The notes under the pieces were generated by a model that did no database searches, was not told the DNA's origin, and saw nothing but the letters and a program-made list of their open reading frames with translations. Position numbers and translations under genes: made by a program. Positions 34,250 to 46,868 of a DNA stretch of 64,000 bases are shown here, piece by piece (position 1 is the stretch's first letter; each line of letters opens with the position of its first letter). This DNA is from Gnetum montanum (lineage: Eukaryota > Streptophyta > Gnetopsida > Gnetales > Gnetaceae): contig MNCI01009604.1 of the NCBI GenBank assembly GCA_015680685.1, positions 313,409 to 377,408 on the forward strand. The letters are read 5' to 3'.

Positions 34250-36870
34250 CTCTAGAACCTAAGACAAGAAGAGCCTTATGTGGTGCATTCCCAATGATTT
34301 ATAGATAGATTAAGGGACTCCTAGGATCAGTTAATTTCCTAGGAAGGTGGCCTATTTTGATCCAGTCGGTTACGGTATGCGTTAACATAACCATATGTGT
34401 TAACCTTTGTTGGACTGAAGGGTGCTCTGAAGTGTTAGGTGATGGAGGAGTGTACCTAGACTCAACCTCTTGTTGTTGCGAGAGTTTGTCTAGGCTTTTG
34501 GTTTTGAAGAAAGGTCTTCTCTTTTTATAGTTATCAGAACCAGCAGCAGGTTGGATATTTACAGCTCTCGCAACATTACATTGCTACGGTTGAGTAGGGA
34601 GTTCCCCTTGCATTGTTGGAGCAGGTGGTGTTATGGGAACTACAGGTGGAAGAGGTGTGGATGGAGTTGGAGGATGGTGTATATGTGGGATGTCTCCTGG
34701 AGGAGAAGGAGTCCTCCTAAAGTACTCCCGAACTTAGTAGTGACATTGGGGAGTAGTGTGACTCATAAAGTCACTTTGGAGAAACCGGCTACTGCACATA
34801 ATAGCCATAAGGATTAGGTTTCTAGTAAGGGTACCGTTATGTTGGCAGTCGCATCCCCCATGACTGTGGGTATTACCACTACTGATGCTGTCTAATGGGT
34901 TATGGTGGAGTTCCACTTGGATAGTATGTTAGTGGTTGGTGGAACTGCCTTGGATTACCTTGGGGATAAGGTAACCTTCAGGGTGTTTTCCATTGGTTAA
35001 GTCTCAAATTAAGTGCATACACCCCAGACTCCTATAGATGTGAGATGATTGGACAACATCCCTTGGGATGATCATAATGGCAGATCTCACATCCACCATC
35101 ATCATCTGTGTCTGAATCCACAACTTTTTCAAAGATAGTAATTTTCCCCTTACCCCTGTTATGTGCAGGGCCTAAATTTCTCCACTTTGTCTTATCTTTG
35201 TCACTACTTCATTCCTCCTTAGACTCTTCTACAATTTTTAGGACGGTTTCAAGTCTAGAGTCTAAGGAATCCCACAATTGATCCATCTTAGCTGATACTT
35301 CTATTGTTAATTTTTGAATCAACAAGGTTTTCTGGCTCACCAACTCTTTGAGTGGTGACTCATCCTCCTCATCGCAAACTTTCACTCCCTTCTTCCGAAG
35401 GGAGGGATCATGGTTGTATTCTTCTGCACTTTCCCTCTTACGTAGCTCACCTTCTTCTTTTGCTACTTGTTCCAACAAGCTATGTACTTCATGGGCTCTA
35501 AGTTGTGAGAGTCTCCCTTGGGCATAAGTCCCAAGGGTTCTTCTAGTTTCATGCCTTAGCCCATCCACGATGTGACGAAGTTGATCCCACTGAGCATATC
35601 CATGGCCTGGGCAACGATGTAACAATGTGTAGTAGTGGGCCATGGCAACATCCAAGGGTTCATGAGTACCTTGCTTCCATCCTTGGCTCTTCTTATGCAA
35701 ATTAGATACTCTGGAGTACGTTTGATATTTATCATTGAAGAGTTCTAACATCGTACTCCACCTCTTGATGATTTCCGGTTCCAAGGACCGGTACCAACTC
35801 TCTGCTTCCTTGATGAGTGTCTTGGGAAACAACTTTAGCTTTTGCCACTCATTTTATATATTTTTCAAGGCACAGGCATTGTGGAATGCCTGTAAATGAT
35901 GCTGCAAATCAGTGTTGTATCCCCCATCAAAGCATGGGATATTGTTCATGTCTAAATGTTTGATCTGACTATCTTTTAAATGCCTTGTGGAAATTCTTAT
36001 AGCCTCTGTTATATCAAGCATACTTCAGGTTGCAAGTAGGGGTTCATCATGATCATCTCTTTCATGATGCCTATGATGTCCTTGTTGTTCCCTACTTTCC
36101 CTTCATGCATGCCCTTGTCCTCTCTCTCGACTCTCTCATCGAGGTCTCTCATTTTTCTTACTTTTATCCTCATTGTTATGCTCTTCATGATTGTGCCCAG
36201 AGGTGGAAGGAGAGGGTGTGTGATGAGATGAAGGAGAAGAAGAAGGAGAACCATCGCCATGATGATGCTTCCTACCTTCTCTTCGGCTACTTCGGCCCAG
36301 ATCGTGGTGACGATCTAAGTGCCCATCCTTATTATGAGTTGTTGTTCCCTCTGTGAATAGTTGGTGTTCACGGGGATCAGAACCAGGGTTTTGTATCATT
36401 GATCGTAGGTTTTGATACCCAACCTCCTCACCATCGTTAGGAGGGGAAAAATCTCTAATTTCGCTAAGGACATGCGGACCTTTGCCCTTCCACAGTGTAT
36501 GTTGGCTCTTCTACCTTGAGTCCCTCATACGTTGCAAAGCTGTGGGATGGTAATCCCTCATGTCAAAATCTTCCACAACATATTCAGTGTATAATTCTAT
36601 CATGCCAATTTGTGCCAAGGCACAGAGAAGCATGTTTGGAACTACACGATCTGGAGGTAACACTATGTTACCTTGCAAATCTCTCCAGCGCATCTATTCA
36701 TCTTGATGGAAGATAAAAGTAAAATTGGGAATATACTCATCAGGATGAGTATATTCCAACCTATATTATTGAGGAACTGGCTGATATAGGTTATGTGTTT
36801 TTGATTGCCGACTGTTCTTTATATTGTCCCTAGGTGGTGAGTTTCTCTTATGAGAAGAAGAAGAAGACAT
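34250..36870 (-). pseudogene. Gag of element B, decayed
   Basis: Start chosen at ATG 36870 (MSSSSSHKRNSPPRD), ~130 bp after the PBS. One frame runs to ~35090 with scattered stops. In order it shows PNFTFIFHQDE, RWRDLQGN, a His/Ser-rich stretch (36400-36140), and the Retrotrans_gag core MFPKTLIKEAESWYRSLEP...CPGHGYAQ in the 207-codon open piece 35832-35209. A zinc-knuckle-like CEICHYDHPKGCCP follows near 35068-35108. A frame change follows, then a Pro-rich tail. This gag shape with a single CxxCxxxHxxxC box is usual for Athila/Tat elements. Antisense open frames over it are shadows. Confidence 0.85.
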
Positions 36871-37000
36871 AGTGTCTTATCGGTGTGCTAATTACCGTTA
36901 TATAAATTCTTGTTTAATTAATCAATTCAAAGGTTTTTTTAAGCTCCCAACGATGTGAGTGATATCCTTTATGTTCAATTTAATGCACAAACACTTAGTC

Positions 37001-37017
37001 CCTGGCAACAGCGCCAA
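37001..37017 (-). other. Primer-binding site of element B (tRNA-Asp)
   Basis: Minus strand reads TTGGCGCTGTTGCCAGG, directly next to the LTR. It differs from the complement of the plant tRNA-Asp 3' end (TGGCGCCGTTGCCGGGG) by only two transitions in the overlap. This is the best-preserved PBS of the three related elements and identifies the primer. Confidence 0.85.
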
Positions 37018-37990
37018 TAATGAGTCGCGAGGTACCCCTACACTCAACCATACGAAACGAGCGTAGCACACGCGATCTGGTTGAACTCCGCAAACTAAGT
37101 GCCTACACGCCCCATGGAACACTTGGGGTTAATTATTCGTTGTCTTCCCAGACTTACTTGTGGTTGTCACAGTGTATGGTTAAGTAAGTCCGAGGTATAT
37201 GATTTTTATGGTCTTTTATGTTTTTCTCCTATGCTATTGAGTTGAGGGTTGAGAAACTAATTACTAATTCTAACTAATGACTAAGTCTAAATTACCTAGC
37301 ATCAGCATCCGTTCCCACTTACCATACACACCCTGAACCGATGCAACCGTGGCTACCAAACGCTAATCGTTGCTGGGATCACCATGCGTAATGCACATGC
37401 TCGATGTGGTCATACTAAGGCACTTAACTAGGAGGAAAGGGTTGAGAGAATCTAATCTAGCCTAAGTGCGATGTGCGGCTGATTCCTTGACTAACTGTGC
37501 ACATCTTTGTGCAGGACTACCACTGGGATTACCAAGCGCAGATCTTGAATACGCCACTAGGTTACCAAGTAGTCACACTAGATGCTCGTAATCAAGTCGT
37601 ACTCATTCCGCGTTCTAGGATTTTAAGGGTGAGAGAGAAAGAAATAAATAAAATCCTATTCCATGCACTACAAGGTTTATCCAACAAGTTCATCTTTATT
37701 TCCATACATAACTTGTGTTCAAGTACAATGTTTCTCGAATAAAGATCTGTTCACTTTAGGACTCCTATTGTGGGCACATGGAAAATATTCTATCTCTGGA
37801 GTGATCAATCTACTAGATTTTCCCTACTTCTAGTCTAGGATGATGAAACAAGGGAGGGTTGCCTCTTATTTATAGATATGATGGTGCACCGCAATATCGC
37901 GTACGCGACATCGTAGGGGACGACGCAATATCGCGTATGCGATATCGCAGGGGATGCAATATCGCAGCCTATACGAATCGCATCTCATCA
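37018..37990 (-). repeat. 5' LTR of element B
   Basis: Plus-strand start TAATGAGTCGCGAGG (first G changed to A), end ...CGCATCTCATCA. U3 boxes of GATATCGC/CAATATCGC type at 37890-37970 and a TATA box near 37865-37877 on the minus strand. Very similar to 30635-31590. Confidence 0.92.
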
Positions 37991-37995
37991 ATATC

Positions 37996-38830
37996 CAACA
38001 ACCTAATTCTCTAAATTATCCTACCACACATGCCTCTACTCATTACTTTTACCCTCTAAAATATCCTTGTCCAACAATACTTCATATGGAATCATCTTCA
38101 TAGATCTATTATCATATCATATTTTCCTTAGTACTCTAAGATATCTCTTCTACTTGTGCCATGTTCACTAATGCATGGGGAGTTGCCACATTAGCCTTAG
38201 CAGAAGAATATCATGCACATTATCACCATCTAGTGAGCTGATAGTTCTAGTAGCTCATATTGCAACCCCAAGAAGTGCCACTTCTTTAGGGTAGTTCTCA
38301 TGCCTACAAATGAACTAAGTAGACTTGCCAACCCACAAGGTCTAGTATAGGATCCACATGATGTAACTCCTTTCTCTACAACTTCCACATCTTCCATTCT
38401 CATACATGAGCCAACATTCATTTTTGTTTGTAAGAAAAACATTCAAAATTTATGCTCCCACATGTCATGAGTGATTGGATAAAATTAGCAGCTCTATCCA
38501 TGAAAAGAACTAATCTGGGAAGTTCTTTAATATTTTTACATTTTTCTTAAAGTTCATATTGCAAAGCTCTTCTAAACTTAGGTTCAACGTCTCTCAAGAA
38601 ATTTACAAAGCCTAGAACCTACCCTTGATGCTAGAAAGAAACATTTAATTAGAGCTTATAGATCTATCACTATTCCTTTAGGAAAGGTTGATGATGTGGT
38701 AACCACCATTAATAGGTAGTCTTACCCAACAAATTTATTGGTGCTCCAAGTGGGCAACAACAAAGGAGAATTTCTTATCATCATGGGAAGAACATGGCTT
38801 AACAATATCTCATATGTAATGATGATGTTT
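37996..38830 (+). pseudogene. Element C continued: gag end and protease, decayed
   Basis: Resumes the frame cut at 30629, after the second ATATC. The protease is clear near 38660-38810: SITIPLGKVDDVVTTI and GEFLIIMGRTWLNNI, matching the protease of element B. Stops and shifts are frequent upstream. No RT follows. The sequence gives way to copia II LTR at ~38870-38960. Confidence 0.72.
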
Positions 38831-38959
38831 TTTCCACTATAAGTCTAATTAGAATTGATGAATTGTGTTGAAAATTTATTTACAATGAGTTGTGGTATTA
38901 CTACACAAGTTATGATCTTTAACTACAAGAGAACCACAAGTAAACCATGAGTCATGATC

Positions 38960-39950
38960 TCTAGAAATAAAGTTAAAAATAAAACTAAGTATACCACAAG
39001 TGGATCATGTGGGCATCATGAGTCATGGTCTATGAAAACTTAGAAATCTTAGAGTTATGAAGAATATCACAATTGTATCATGAGTCTTGGTAAACTAATT
39101 TTATTGGAAATGTTTACCATGAGGTAACCACAAGCCATGGTTGATGATTTAGTGCAACTACAATGTAACCCCGATTTATTATCAATGAAATATTCATTGG
39201 TGTAATACCACAAGTCATGGTAAACTCATGGTCTATTTTTTTCAAATACCATGACTTAACAATGAGTTGTGATGAATCTACAAAATACAAATTTCATTGC
39301 AAGCACAAAATTTGATGAATTTTATATGTATGGATTTGCCTTGATAAGACCAATAATTTGGAACTTTAGATTTTGATAAGAAATGATGATACTTATTGTG
39401 GCAAAGTCTAAAATTGAAAGTAACTCTTTAAATTATGTCTAATTGTTGAATTGAACCAAACTTGATATGTGAGTAATTTATTTTTGTAATAGATGCATTT
39501 GTGAAAATTAATAATCTTTTGCATATGTTTGAGAGATGACTATAGAGCTTTACTAGAGATAAAGTAAGTAGAATAGTGATAATAGGATGTTGATGATGAC
39601 GTGTGAGAATTGTGGTATAAATAGAACATATTGAGAGTAGGATAATAAAATTTATACTTTTTATTGTCACTTTTTCCAAAGGATTACATCATTGTATGAC
39701 ATTGATATTTCTACAAAACAATGGAGCCATGCTAGAAAATAACAGAAATTCCCCACTATAAATATTGAATAAAATAGAAGGAAAAAGTAAGAATTGATGC
39801 CATTAATAAGTACATTTTCCCATCAATTCTTAATAGTTTTTTCAAATTCTATTTTGTTTTCTTCCTCTACTAGATGACATGTAGGTGTTAAACATTATGT
39901 ATATAAAGTAAAAGTGAGAAAATGTTTTACATAGCACACTAAATATAACA
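38960..39950 (-). repeat. 3' LTR of copia II
   Basis: Right edge ...TATAACA next to the PPT complement (39951-39967). The left edge is set by where it starts to match 43912-44240, next to gag. The inner part 39423-39950 matches 3740-4266. The left part is packed with copies of CATGAGTCATGG, ACCACAAGT and related words in both directions. No TG edge or target duplication could be confirmed on the left. Confidence 0.65.
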
Positions 39951-41745
39951 ATTCCTTCTTTAGGGTGCTATGCAAGTGTATTCATGATTCTTCTATCTTC
40001 TTAAGTGCTATATTATCATTGACATATTCAATTTTATAAGGCAAAATAGATTTTGTTAGAAGATCAACAATTTCATTTTTAGGATCAACATGAAAAGGCT
40101 TGATATTTTCCTTCTTTACATATTGCTTTCTAAAATAGCAATTTATGTTAATATGCTTGGATTTTTAATGGAGGACATGTTCATTATAGAGTTATACAAT
40201 TATTATGTTGTCACATAGAAGTTTGAGTTGAATGTTCACCTTGAATCCTAATTGAGTCATGACTTTTCTGAACATAAGATGTGGTGGATACATTTAGCAA
40301 TGAATTCTTCTTTGCAAGCTAGTAGGCTAATAGACATTTGTTTCTTTTATTTCCAACATATTTTTTTTCTATCATGAAATATAATTACTCATAAAGTTGA
40401 TTTTCTATCATTGTTCTCACCTTCCCAATCAACATTTGAGTAAGCATAGAATTTTCCATTTCCTTTACTATAGTTTAGTCCATAGTCTATAGTCTCTTTT
40501 ATATACTTCAAGATATGAATAATAGTGTTTAGATGAGATTATAGTAGTTCTTGCATGTATTATCATAAAAGAGAAGTTGAATATTCCAAATCAAGTTTGG
40601 TATAGCATAGGAATCTTAAAGATCCTATCATTCCTCTATATATGTTTGCATCAATAAGTTGTGTTTTATCCTTATTGACTAATTTGTTGTTGTGAGGCAA
40701 AAGAGAGTTTGTTGATTTTTTTTTTTTCAATTATGTTGTACTTCTCTAGAATGGATTTTGTGTGCTTGGTTTGATGAACTTTAATTTCAATCCTATTTTG
40801 TTTAACCTATATTCCCAAAAAATATTTTAGTTCTCCTAGACCTTTTATTTCAAATTTATTTTTTATGTCCAATACAAATTCTTCCAATAATGTTTTGCTT
40901 TTGGCAACAAACATTATGTCATTCACTTAATAGATATAATGATAAAATCCTTTTTCTCATGTTTGTAGTATAATGTTGATTCAAATAGGTAATAGACATA
41001 ATTTTTTCTTTAGGAGCTAGTTATTGATTTATGAAAACATTCTCTAGGTGCTTACTTTAAGCTATAAAAAACCTTTTTTTTAGTTTACAAACTTTTTCTT
41101 CCATGCCTTCCACTACATATCCATTATGTTTATGTACATAAACTTCTTCATCAATGTCACAATTTAGGAATGTTGCATTAACATTCAATTGATGAAGTTT
41201 TAGATTATGATGCACAACAATAGATATGATGACTTTTATAGTTTAAAAACTAGCTACTAGTGCAAATATTTCTTCGTAATTGATATGATTCTTTTATTTA
41301 AAGCCTGTAGCAACAAGTCTTTCTTTTTTATTAGTAATTTTCCATTTCTCATTGAATTTGGTTTTGTCTTGCCACTTGTAATCAATGATTTTCTTATCTT
41401 TTGGTTTATCAACAAGTTCCCATGTGTTGTTCTTTATGATTGCCTCATATTCTTTGTCTGTAGCTTATTTTTAGACTTTTTATTTTAAAGGTTTTATGAA
41501 ATTTGAGGGTTCTTATGTAAGAGCTAAGTAAGTTATGTTTGTAATAGTCCTTGGTCTTGTTATTCCTCTTTTAAAATTAGTGTCTAACATTTGTGTTAAA
41601 GTATTATCCTTTTGAATTCTTAGTCTTTGGCTAATTTGAGTTTTTGATCTCTAATGGTTTTTTTGAAAATTAGTAATTCCAAATTTTCTTCTAGAAATAC
41701 CATGTTTGTTGAGGAGTACTACTTATGTTCTATAAGATCATAGCA
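39951..41745 (-). pseudogene. Copia II reverse transcriptase and RNase H, decayed
   Basis: Minus-strand order, high to low coordinate. ELVDKPKDKKIIDYKW (RT start, ~41420), RLVATGF, INYEEIFALVA, LHQLNVNATFLNCDIDEEVY and VCKLKK follow the usual Ty1/copia RT order. Near 40650 comes MIGSLRFL, and near 40160 the RNase H end with KHININCYFRK and FHVDPKNEIVDLLTK. The catalytic YVDD box is not preserved in a readable frame. Many stops. Confidence 0.82.
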
Positions 41746-42640
41746 TGAATACCTGCTTATTTTGGAGTCATAACCTAGAAAAATGCAATTATGTTACCAT
41801 GTCATCTAGCTTACTAGTAAACTATTTAGGAGTCTTCACATGGTAGTGACATCCAAATATTTAGATGTAAGAGACATTTGGTAATTTTTTATAAAGAATT
41901 TTATATAGAGATTTGTCTTGGTTGTTGCTAGTAATGATTCCATTTTTTTATGTATGTTTCCATGGTTATGGCCACACTCTAATATTTATTGATTAATTTT
42001 GCATTCTTGATGAGGCATCTCATCATGTCTTGAAGAGTTTTATTCTTTCTTTTAGCAATGTTATTTGATTATGGGTTTTAATAACATGCTTCTCGTGTTA
42101 CATGTTTCTTCAAAATATTTATTGCTAAATTCTCCTCCTTTATGTGTTTTGATTTCTTTCATTGGAAGATTCATGGTATATTACATCAGGTTAATGAAAT
42201 TTTTAAACTTACCAAAAGCTTCATATTTTATCTTTAGATTGTATGTTCGTGCCTATCTTGTATAATTATCCATAAGTACAAAATAGTAGTTTGCTACTTC
42301 AATTGATGATATAGGCATAAGGCTAATAATGTTCACGTGAAAAGGCTTTAGAGCATGTTTCTTATTTTCATTTGAGTAGTATGTGATGAATTGGTTTGTT
42401 TTCCTTTGATAAAAGTTTCACATTTATCATTTGGAATCTTCCTATTCATCAATCCTATGGCTTTGTTCAGTCGTCATTTTTTCTCTATTAGAGTAGGATG
42501 TGTGATCTAGTCTTTTTTACCAAAGCTTGGCTTGATTTTATTCTTAGATAGAGTTATATTTATCTTTCTTATTATTCTAATGTGTGAATGTTCTTGAATT
42601 CTTTTTTTCATTTTTTTTCTTTTGTGGTTTTGATTAGCAA
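41746..42640 (-). pseudogene. Copia II integrase core, decayed
   Basis: Visible are VLMDNYTR (Asp of the catalytic triad in the usual 'xIDDYSR' place), YEAFGKFKNF, and THKGGEFSNKYFEE, where the usual second Asp in 'SDNGGEF' has become Lys. Stops in every frame. Matches 11900-12493 of copia I. Confidence 0.75.
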
Positions 42641-42651
42641 CAAGGTCTTCT

Positions 42652-43890
42652 TTAGATATTAAACCTTTTAATTATGGTGTTTTTTATATTTTGGTTATTA
42701 ATGAGAATAGGATTTCCCTTGAGATCAAAGTAATCATAATTCAAATAATATATTTTATTGTTATAGGCTTTAATTTTAATGATCTCTTCTCTAATTAGTT
42801 TTATTGTGATGTGCTTGTCATGCTTGAATTTTGCATATATAACTCTTCTAGCCATGTGTCCATTTGAAAGAAGAGAGTTTGAGATATTTGGAATATATAA
42901 AACTTGAGTAATAGTAATGATATTATTATTTTTTGGAAGCTTGACTATACAATTTTCTCTACTCTCTTCCTCTAGTAAATCTACAAAAATGAATAGAAGA
43001 ATTATTTGAGATGAATTTCTTATTATTTTAACACATTTCTCTTGGATGCTCTCTTCCTCTAGTGAATTTGGAATTTTCATTGTTATCTTAACTTTCTCAC
43101 CTATCTTCATTTGTTTGATGACTTTGATTTCTGAAATTCAATTGATTAAATATTCATTTGCCTCTGAATTTTCCTCTTCCTCTTTGATTGGGTACATAGG
43201 CTTAGTCTTTAAATCAATTATTTCTTCTTGCTTTCATTGATTGTAGGATTTTGATTTGAACCACCAATTTATTTACAATTAACATGTTTAGATATTTTGA
43301 GAGTATTACATTTTCCATGGTATTTTCAAATCTTGAATTTGTAAAAAGAGCTTGGATGATTTTTTGAACATTTTACCTTAATATGTTATTGCAATCAAAT
43401 TCTTCTATTATTCTTAGGTTCACATACATTCTTTTAAATAATTTTTTTATCTCTTCATTTGGTATAATTTGTCAGTATTCAAACTCTTATTTGTACATTA
43501 ATTCCTTTAGTTATCTATTTTCAAGATTTTCTTTGTACTATAGTTGAAGAATATCCCACATTTTCTTGGTTGTATGATGAAGAATGAGTCTTGATGATAC
43601 AATATTTGAAACTCACAAGAATCATTGTGGTACCTAGATTATTATTCTTTTCCTTATTTTTATATTTTCTAATTTGGATTCTATTCATGTTTTCAAAATC
43701 ATCTATGAATTTAATGCTAGTTTGAACAATGTTTGAAGAATCATTATGTTAGAGAAGCCTATGCATGAGTATGGTCTCTAGATTGAAGTCTTGTGATCTA
43801 TTGGATATCATGGAACATTTTCGAATGTCTTTAGCATTCATGTTGACTAGATTTTGAATCATTCTATTTCTAATATCACTAATATGCAAT
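42652..43890 (-). pseudogene. Copia II gag and protease/pre-integrase region, decayed
   Basis: The 152-codon open piece 43110-42652 holds ITQVLYIPNISNSLLSNG and KIKAYNNKIYYLN. This is the pattern of the copia protease end and pre-integrase domain. Upstream, gag begins near 43890 (MSSLHISDIRNRMIQ) and can be followed weakly with stops to ~43250. The protease catalytic Asp motif is not seen. Confidence 0.7.
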
Positions 43891-43911
43891 GATGACATTT
43901 GTTCAAGTCAT

Positions 43912-44240
43912 TTTCTCTCGAAATAGAGATGAAAATAAAATTAAAGATACTATAAGTGGGTCATGTGGACATCACTATTTGTAATCTATGAAAACCTATA
44001 AATTTTAGTTCTAAGGTATACCATAATCGTACCATGTGGTGTGTTAAATAGGTCTCATTGAATGTGTTCAACATGAGGTGACTGTGACTCGTGGCTGATG
44101 ATTTAGTGTAACCATGAGTCATGGTTATCACCACAAGTTGACCATAAGTTATTATTACAGAAAATTTAATTCTTGCAATACCATGAATCATGATGGACTC
44201 ATAGTCTATTTCTCTACAAAACCATGATATAACCATGAGT
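43912..44240 (-). repeat. 5' LTR of copia II, truncated
   Basis: Matches 38960-39265, including the CATGAGTCATGG-type words. The match stops at ~44240 (CATGAGT) and unrelated DNA follows. No tRNA-iMet-type PBS is visible between it and gag. Confidence 0.6.
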
Positions 44241-45679
44241 CCACATCATGAAAGTCTCGAATATGCCCAACATCAAAAGGTAGAGTGATGCATCATAGAC
44301 CTAAGATATTAAGCAGAGTAAGCTAAATTAAGGTGTCATAAAGATAGGTAGTTATGGTGACTACTTGAGAGAGAAGAATATGTTGAGTTATGGTAGTGGT
44401 CCATCAATTGTTGTTAGATAAGTTGACTCAAATTAACAGTGGATCACTAAAGAAGTCCAAAGTGGCTTAACCACATAAGACTAAAGATAATAGCTTATAG
44501 CAAGCTTGCCAACAAGCATCATAAGTATGCTACTAGTCCACAATGCAAGGAAAGTGCAATTCAAAAAAGGATGCACTACCAAAGAAAGAGTAACACCACT
44601 GAAACACAAGAAATTTTTATAATCTTAGTTCAATGTAACTTGGAATAATAAGAAGTCCAAAGAAGATGACTATGAACTACTAGAACTAGAAACAATAGTT
44701 GTTATAGACTATCTATAATAGCTTATGACTAGTAATAAGTTACAAACTAGACCAATGTAACTCAATTCATCATAAGAGGATTTGTAAGCAATCAAGCTAG
44801 TAAGACTTATGATATATATAACTACAAGTTATGAAGAGAAATTATCTCAAAGAAAAGAGTTACGATCTTACAATCTTACTTCCTACTCCTTAGATCCTCA
44901 TATTTTAGAGTTGCCTGCCTAGAATGTAGGAGGCTTAAAAACAAAAGACCAATAATTTGCACATAGAATAGAGGGAATCCATGCCCTATAAACCAAACTC
45001 AAAAACAAGTAGAACACTTTAAGAGAAAAAGTGTGAATTAAGTTCATTTGGCAACCATAACCTATTGGTTGATAAGACAAAAACATCATCCATGCTAGAA
45101 TTTAGATGATGAAAACCAAATCATGAGAATAGAGAAAGTGAAGTCAACTTACATAGAAAAAAAAGATAATAATTAATCTACAATAAATGACAACCATGAT
45201 GCAAAGATAGATAGAATGATCATACAATCATTTGTATTATACAAAACCACCATGAAAAGTGGCACACTCAAAACTAGAAAAGTTAAGTAAGCATGAGAGA
45301 TTTTTCAGACAAAGGAATAAACCAATCAAGAATACTACATAAAATATGAGTCAAAAAACATGGAAGAAGAAATTACATAAGTGTGTGAAGAATGTAGTAG
45401 TGATAAAGCTCAGGGAGATTAAAGAATTCATTGAACAAAAGATGAAAGTTCCAAAAGTAATAGAACAACAATAATTCATTTGTATGAAATCATAATATAA
45501 ACCTATAGAAATGTAATTATAATTTTTATATTGATCTTAGTAAGGATAATACCTTAGTCTTCATAATCAATTCAACAACCTAAAATTCAATCCTAGTTTA
45601 CTCAATGCTATTCAAAAATTATATAGAGAAATAATTTTTAAACTAGCTTTAAAGTGGATCAATCAAGGATATAATTTTC
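44241..45679. other. Unassigned AT-rich DNA
   Basis: No gene recognised. Short words such as CTATAATAGCTTATGACTA recur loosely near 44480 and 44700. This stretch is absent between copia and repeat X at the other locus (12493/12494). Confidence 0.5.
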
Positions 45680-46868
45680 AATCTTTGTATATGATTTAGC
45701 ACTAGTTGCAAATTTAAATGAATTATCAAAAGCAATGCTACATCAAATAAAAACTTTTTGTAAATATGCAAAGATAAAAGTTATTGTTAACAAAACAAAT
45801 TTTAAAATATATGGAGCTAATAAGATATTATAATTTCAAGTTAAATAATTTTGGTCGAGAGGCCAAGTACCAACCCCATCCAAGAAAGTCCTTCTCTATC
45901 ACGGTAAAATAATTTTATCATCCTAAAGGTGAAGGGAAGCTCTCTGGAACATTTTTTTGTTAGACTTTACTATGGTAAATAAATAATTATTATCATAACA
46001 CTAGGATAGGAGATGAAAATTTTCACAAGAATTATTATTTGTGAGAGATTAAATACTTTGTAACTTGGACTTTTTCCTTGGAAAATCACTTCACAGTGAA
46101 TCAATTTAAGATTTTTAATTTGAAAAGTATAAAAAATTTTGTCAAAAAAATAATAGATATATATCATAAATATATAGATGAACTAGTCTAGTAAACAACT
46201 TGAGATTGTGTTCATGTAGATATTTAGAAGTAGAATGCTCTCAAAATTATAAGTGAAATGAGTTGCAAATTGATAGATGACTTTATACACAATGAAAATT
46301 AGATGTATAAATCACAACATTTAGATTACTAAAAATTCAAAGATTTCTATTTCAAACAATTATTAAAGTGATAATACTAGGTTTGAGGCTTGATCAAGGA
46401 TTATGAAAGAAAACAGAAAAGCTAAAAAGTAGTTTTTGTTAGATGGATTCATACTTAATATTTAAGTCTTGCTTGTGATACTTTTATTAAAAACTAATAT
46501 GTTCTACTTAAACACTTAAGCAATGTTTTATTTTTTCACTCTATTTGAATAATGAAAATAACAAGATCTCAAACTAAAAATCTTAGTAATAAAGATGGTA
46601 TGACAAAGAATAATTATCATGAAAAGTGGTATGCATGATGAAACAAGAGAATAAAATTTAGCTATTCTTATAACCATGCTCTAATTATTAGAGTAAAAAT
46701 AAGATATAGCACTAAAATGCTACATGTAACATTAAAAAATCAAATTAGTCCTAATAAATGAAAAAAATTTAAATTAATCCTAATAAATGAATAAAGAAGT
46801 ACATCTTCCCAAACTACTTGAGGGCTTATTTGGTTGCTGAATTCTTTAGGCAAAGTCCACACATCTAA
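45680..46868. repeat. Repeat X, copy 2
   Basis: Matches 12494-13664. This copy has a small tandem duplication near 46740-46790 (two copies of an AATTAxTCCTAATAAATGA unit) that copy 1 lacks. No protein recognised. Confidence 0.7.

Larger units (their letters stand above)
30635..37990 (-). mobile_element. Complete LTR element B, Athila-like, gag-protease only
   Basis: Flanked by a perfect 5-bp duplication ATATC (30630-30634 and 37991-37995). LTRs of 956 and 973 bp, PBS of tRNA-Asp type next to the right LTR, PPT next to the left. On the minus strand gag (36870 down to ~34250) and protease (34229-33786) are followed by noncoding DNA. RT, RNase H and integrase are absent with no assembly gap, so it is a pol-deleted, non-autonomous copy. 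CpGs and LTR similarity point to a fairly recent insertion. Stops in gag mean it no longer makes its own protein. Confidence 0.93.

Noticed and set aside
36030-36356. 108-codon plus-strand frame, and other plus-strand frames at 33634-34817
   Set aside because: Antisense shadows of gag and protease of element B.
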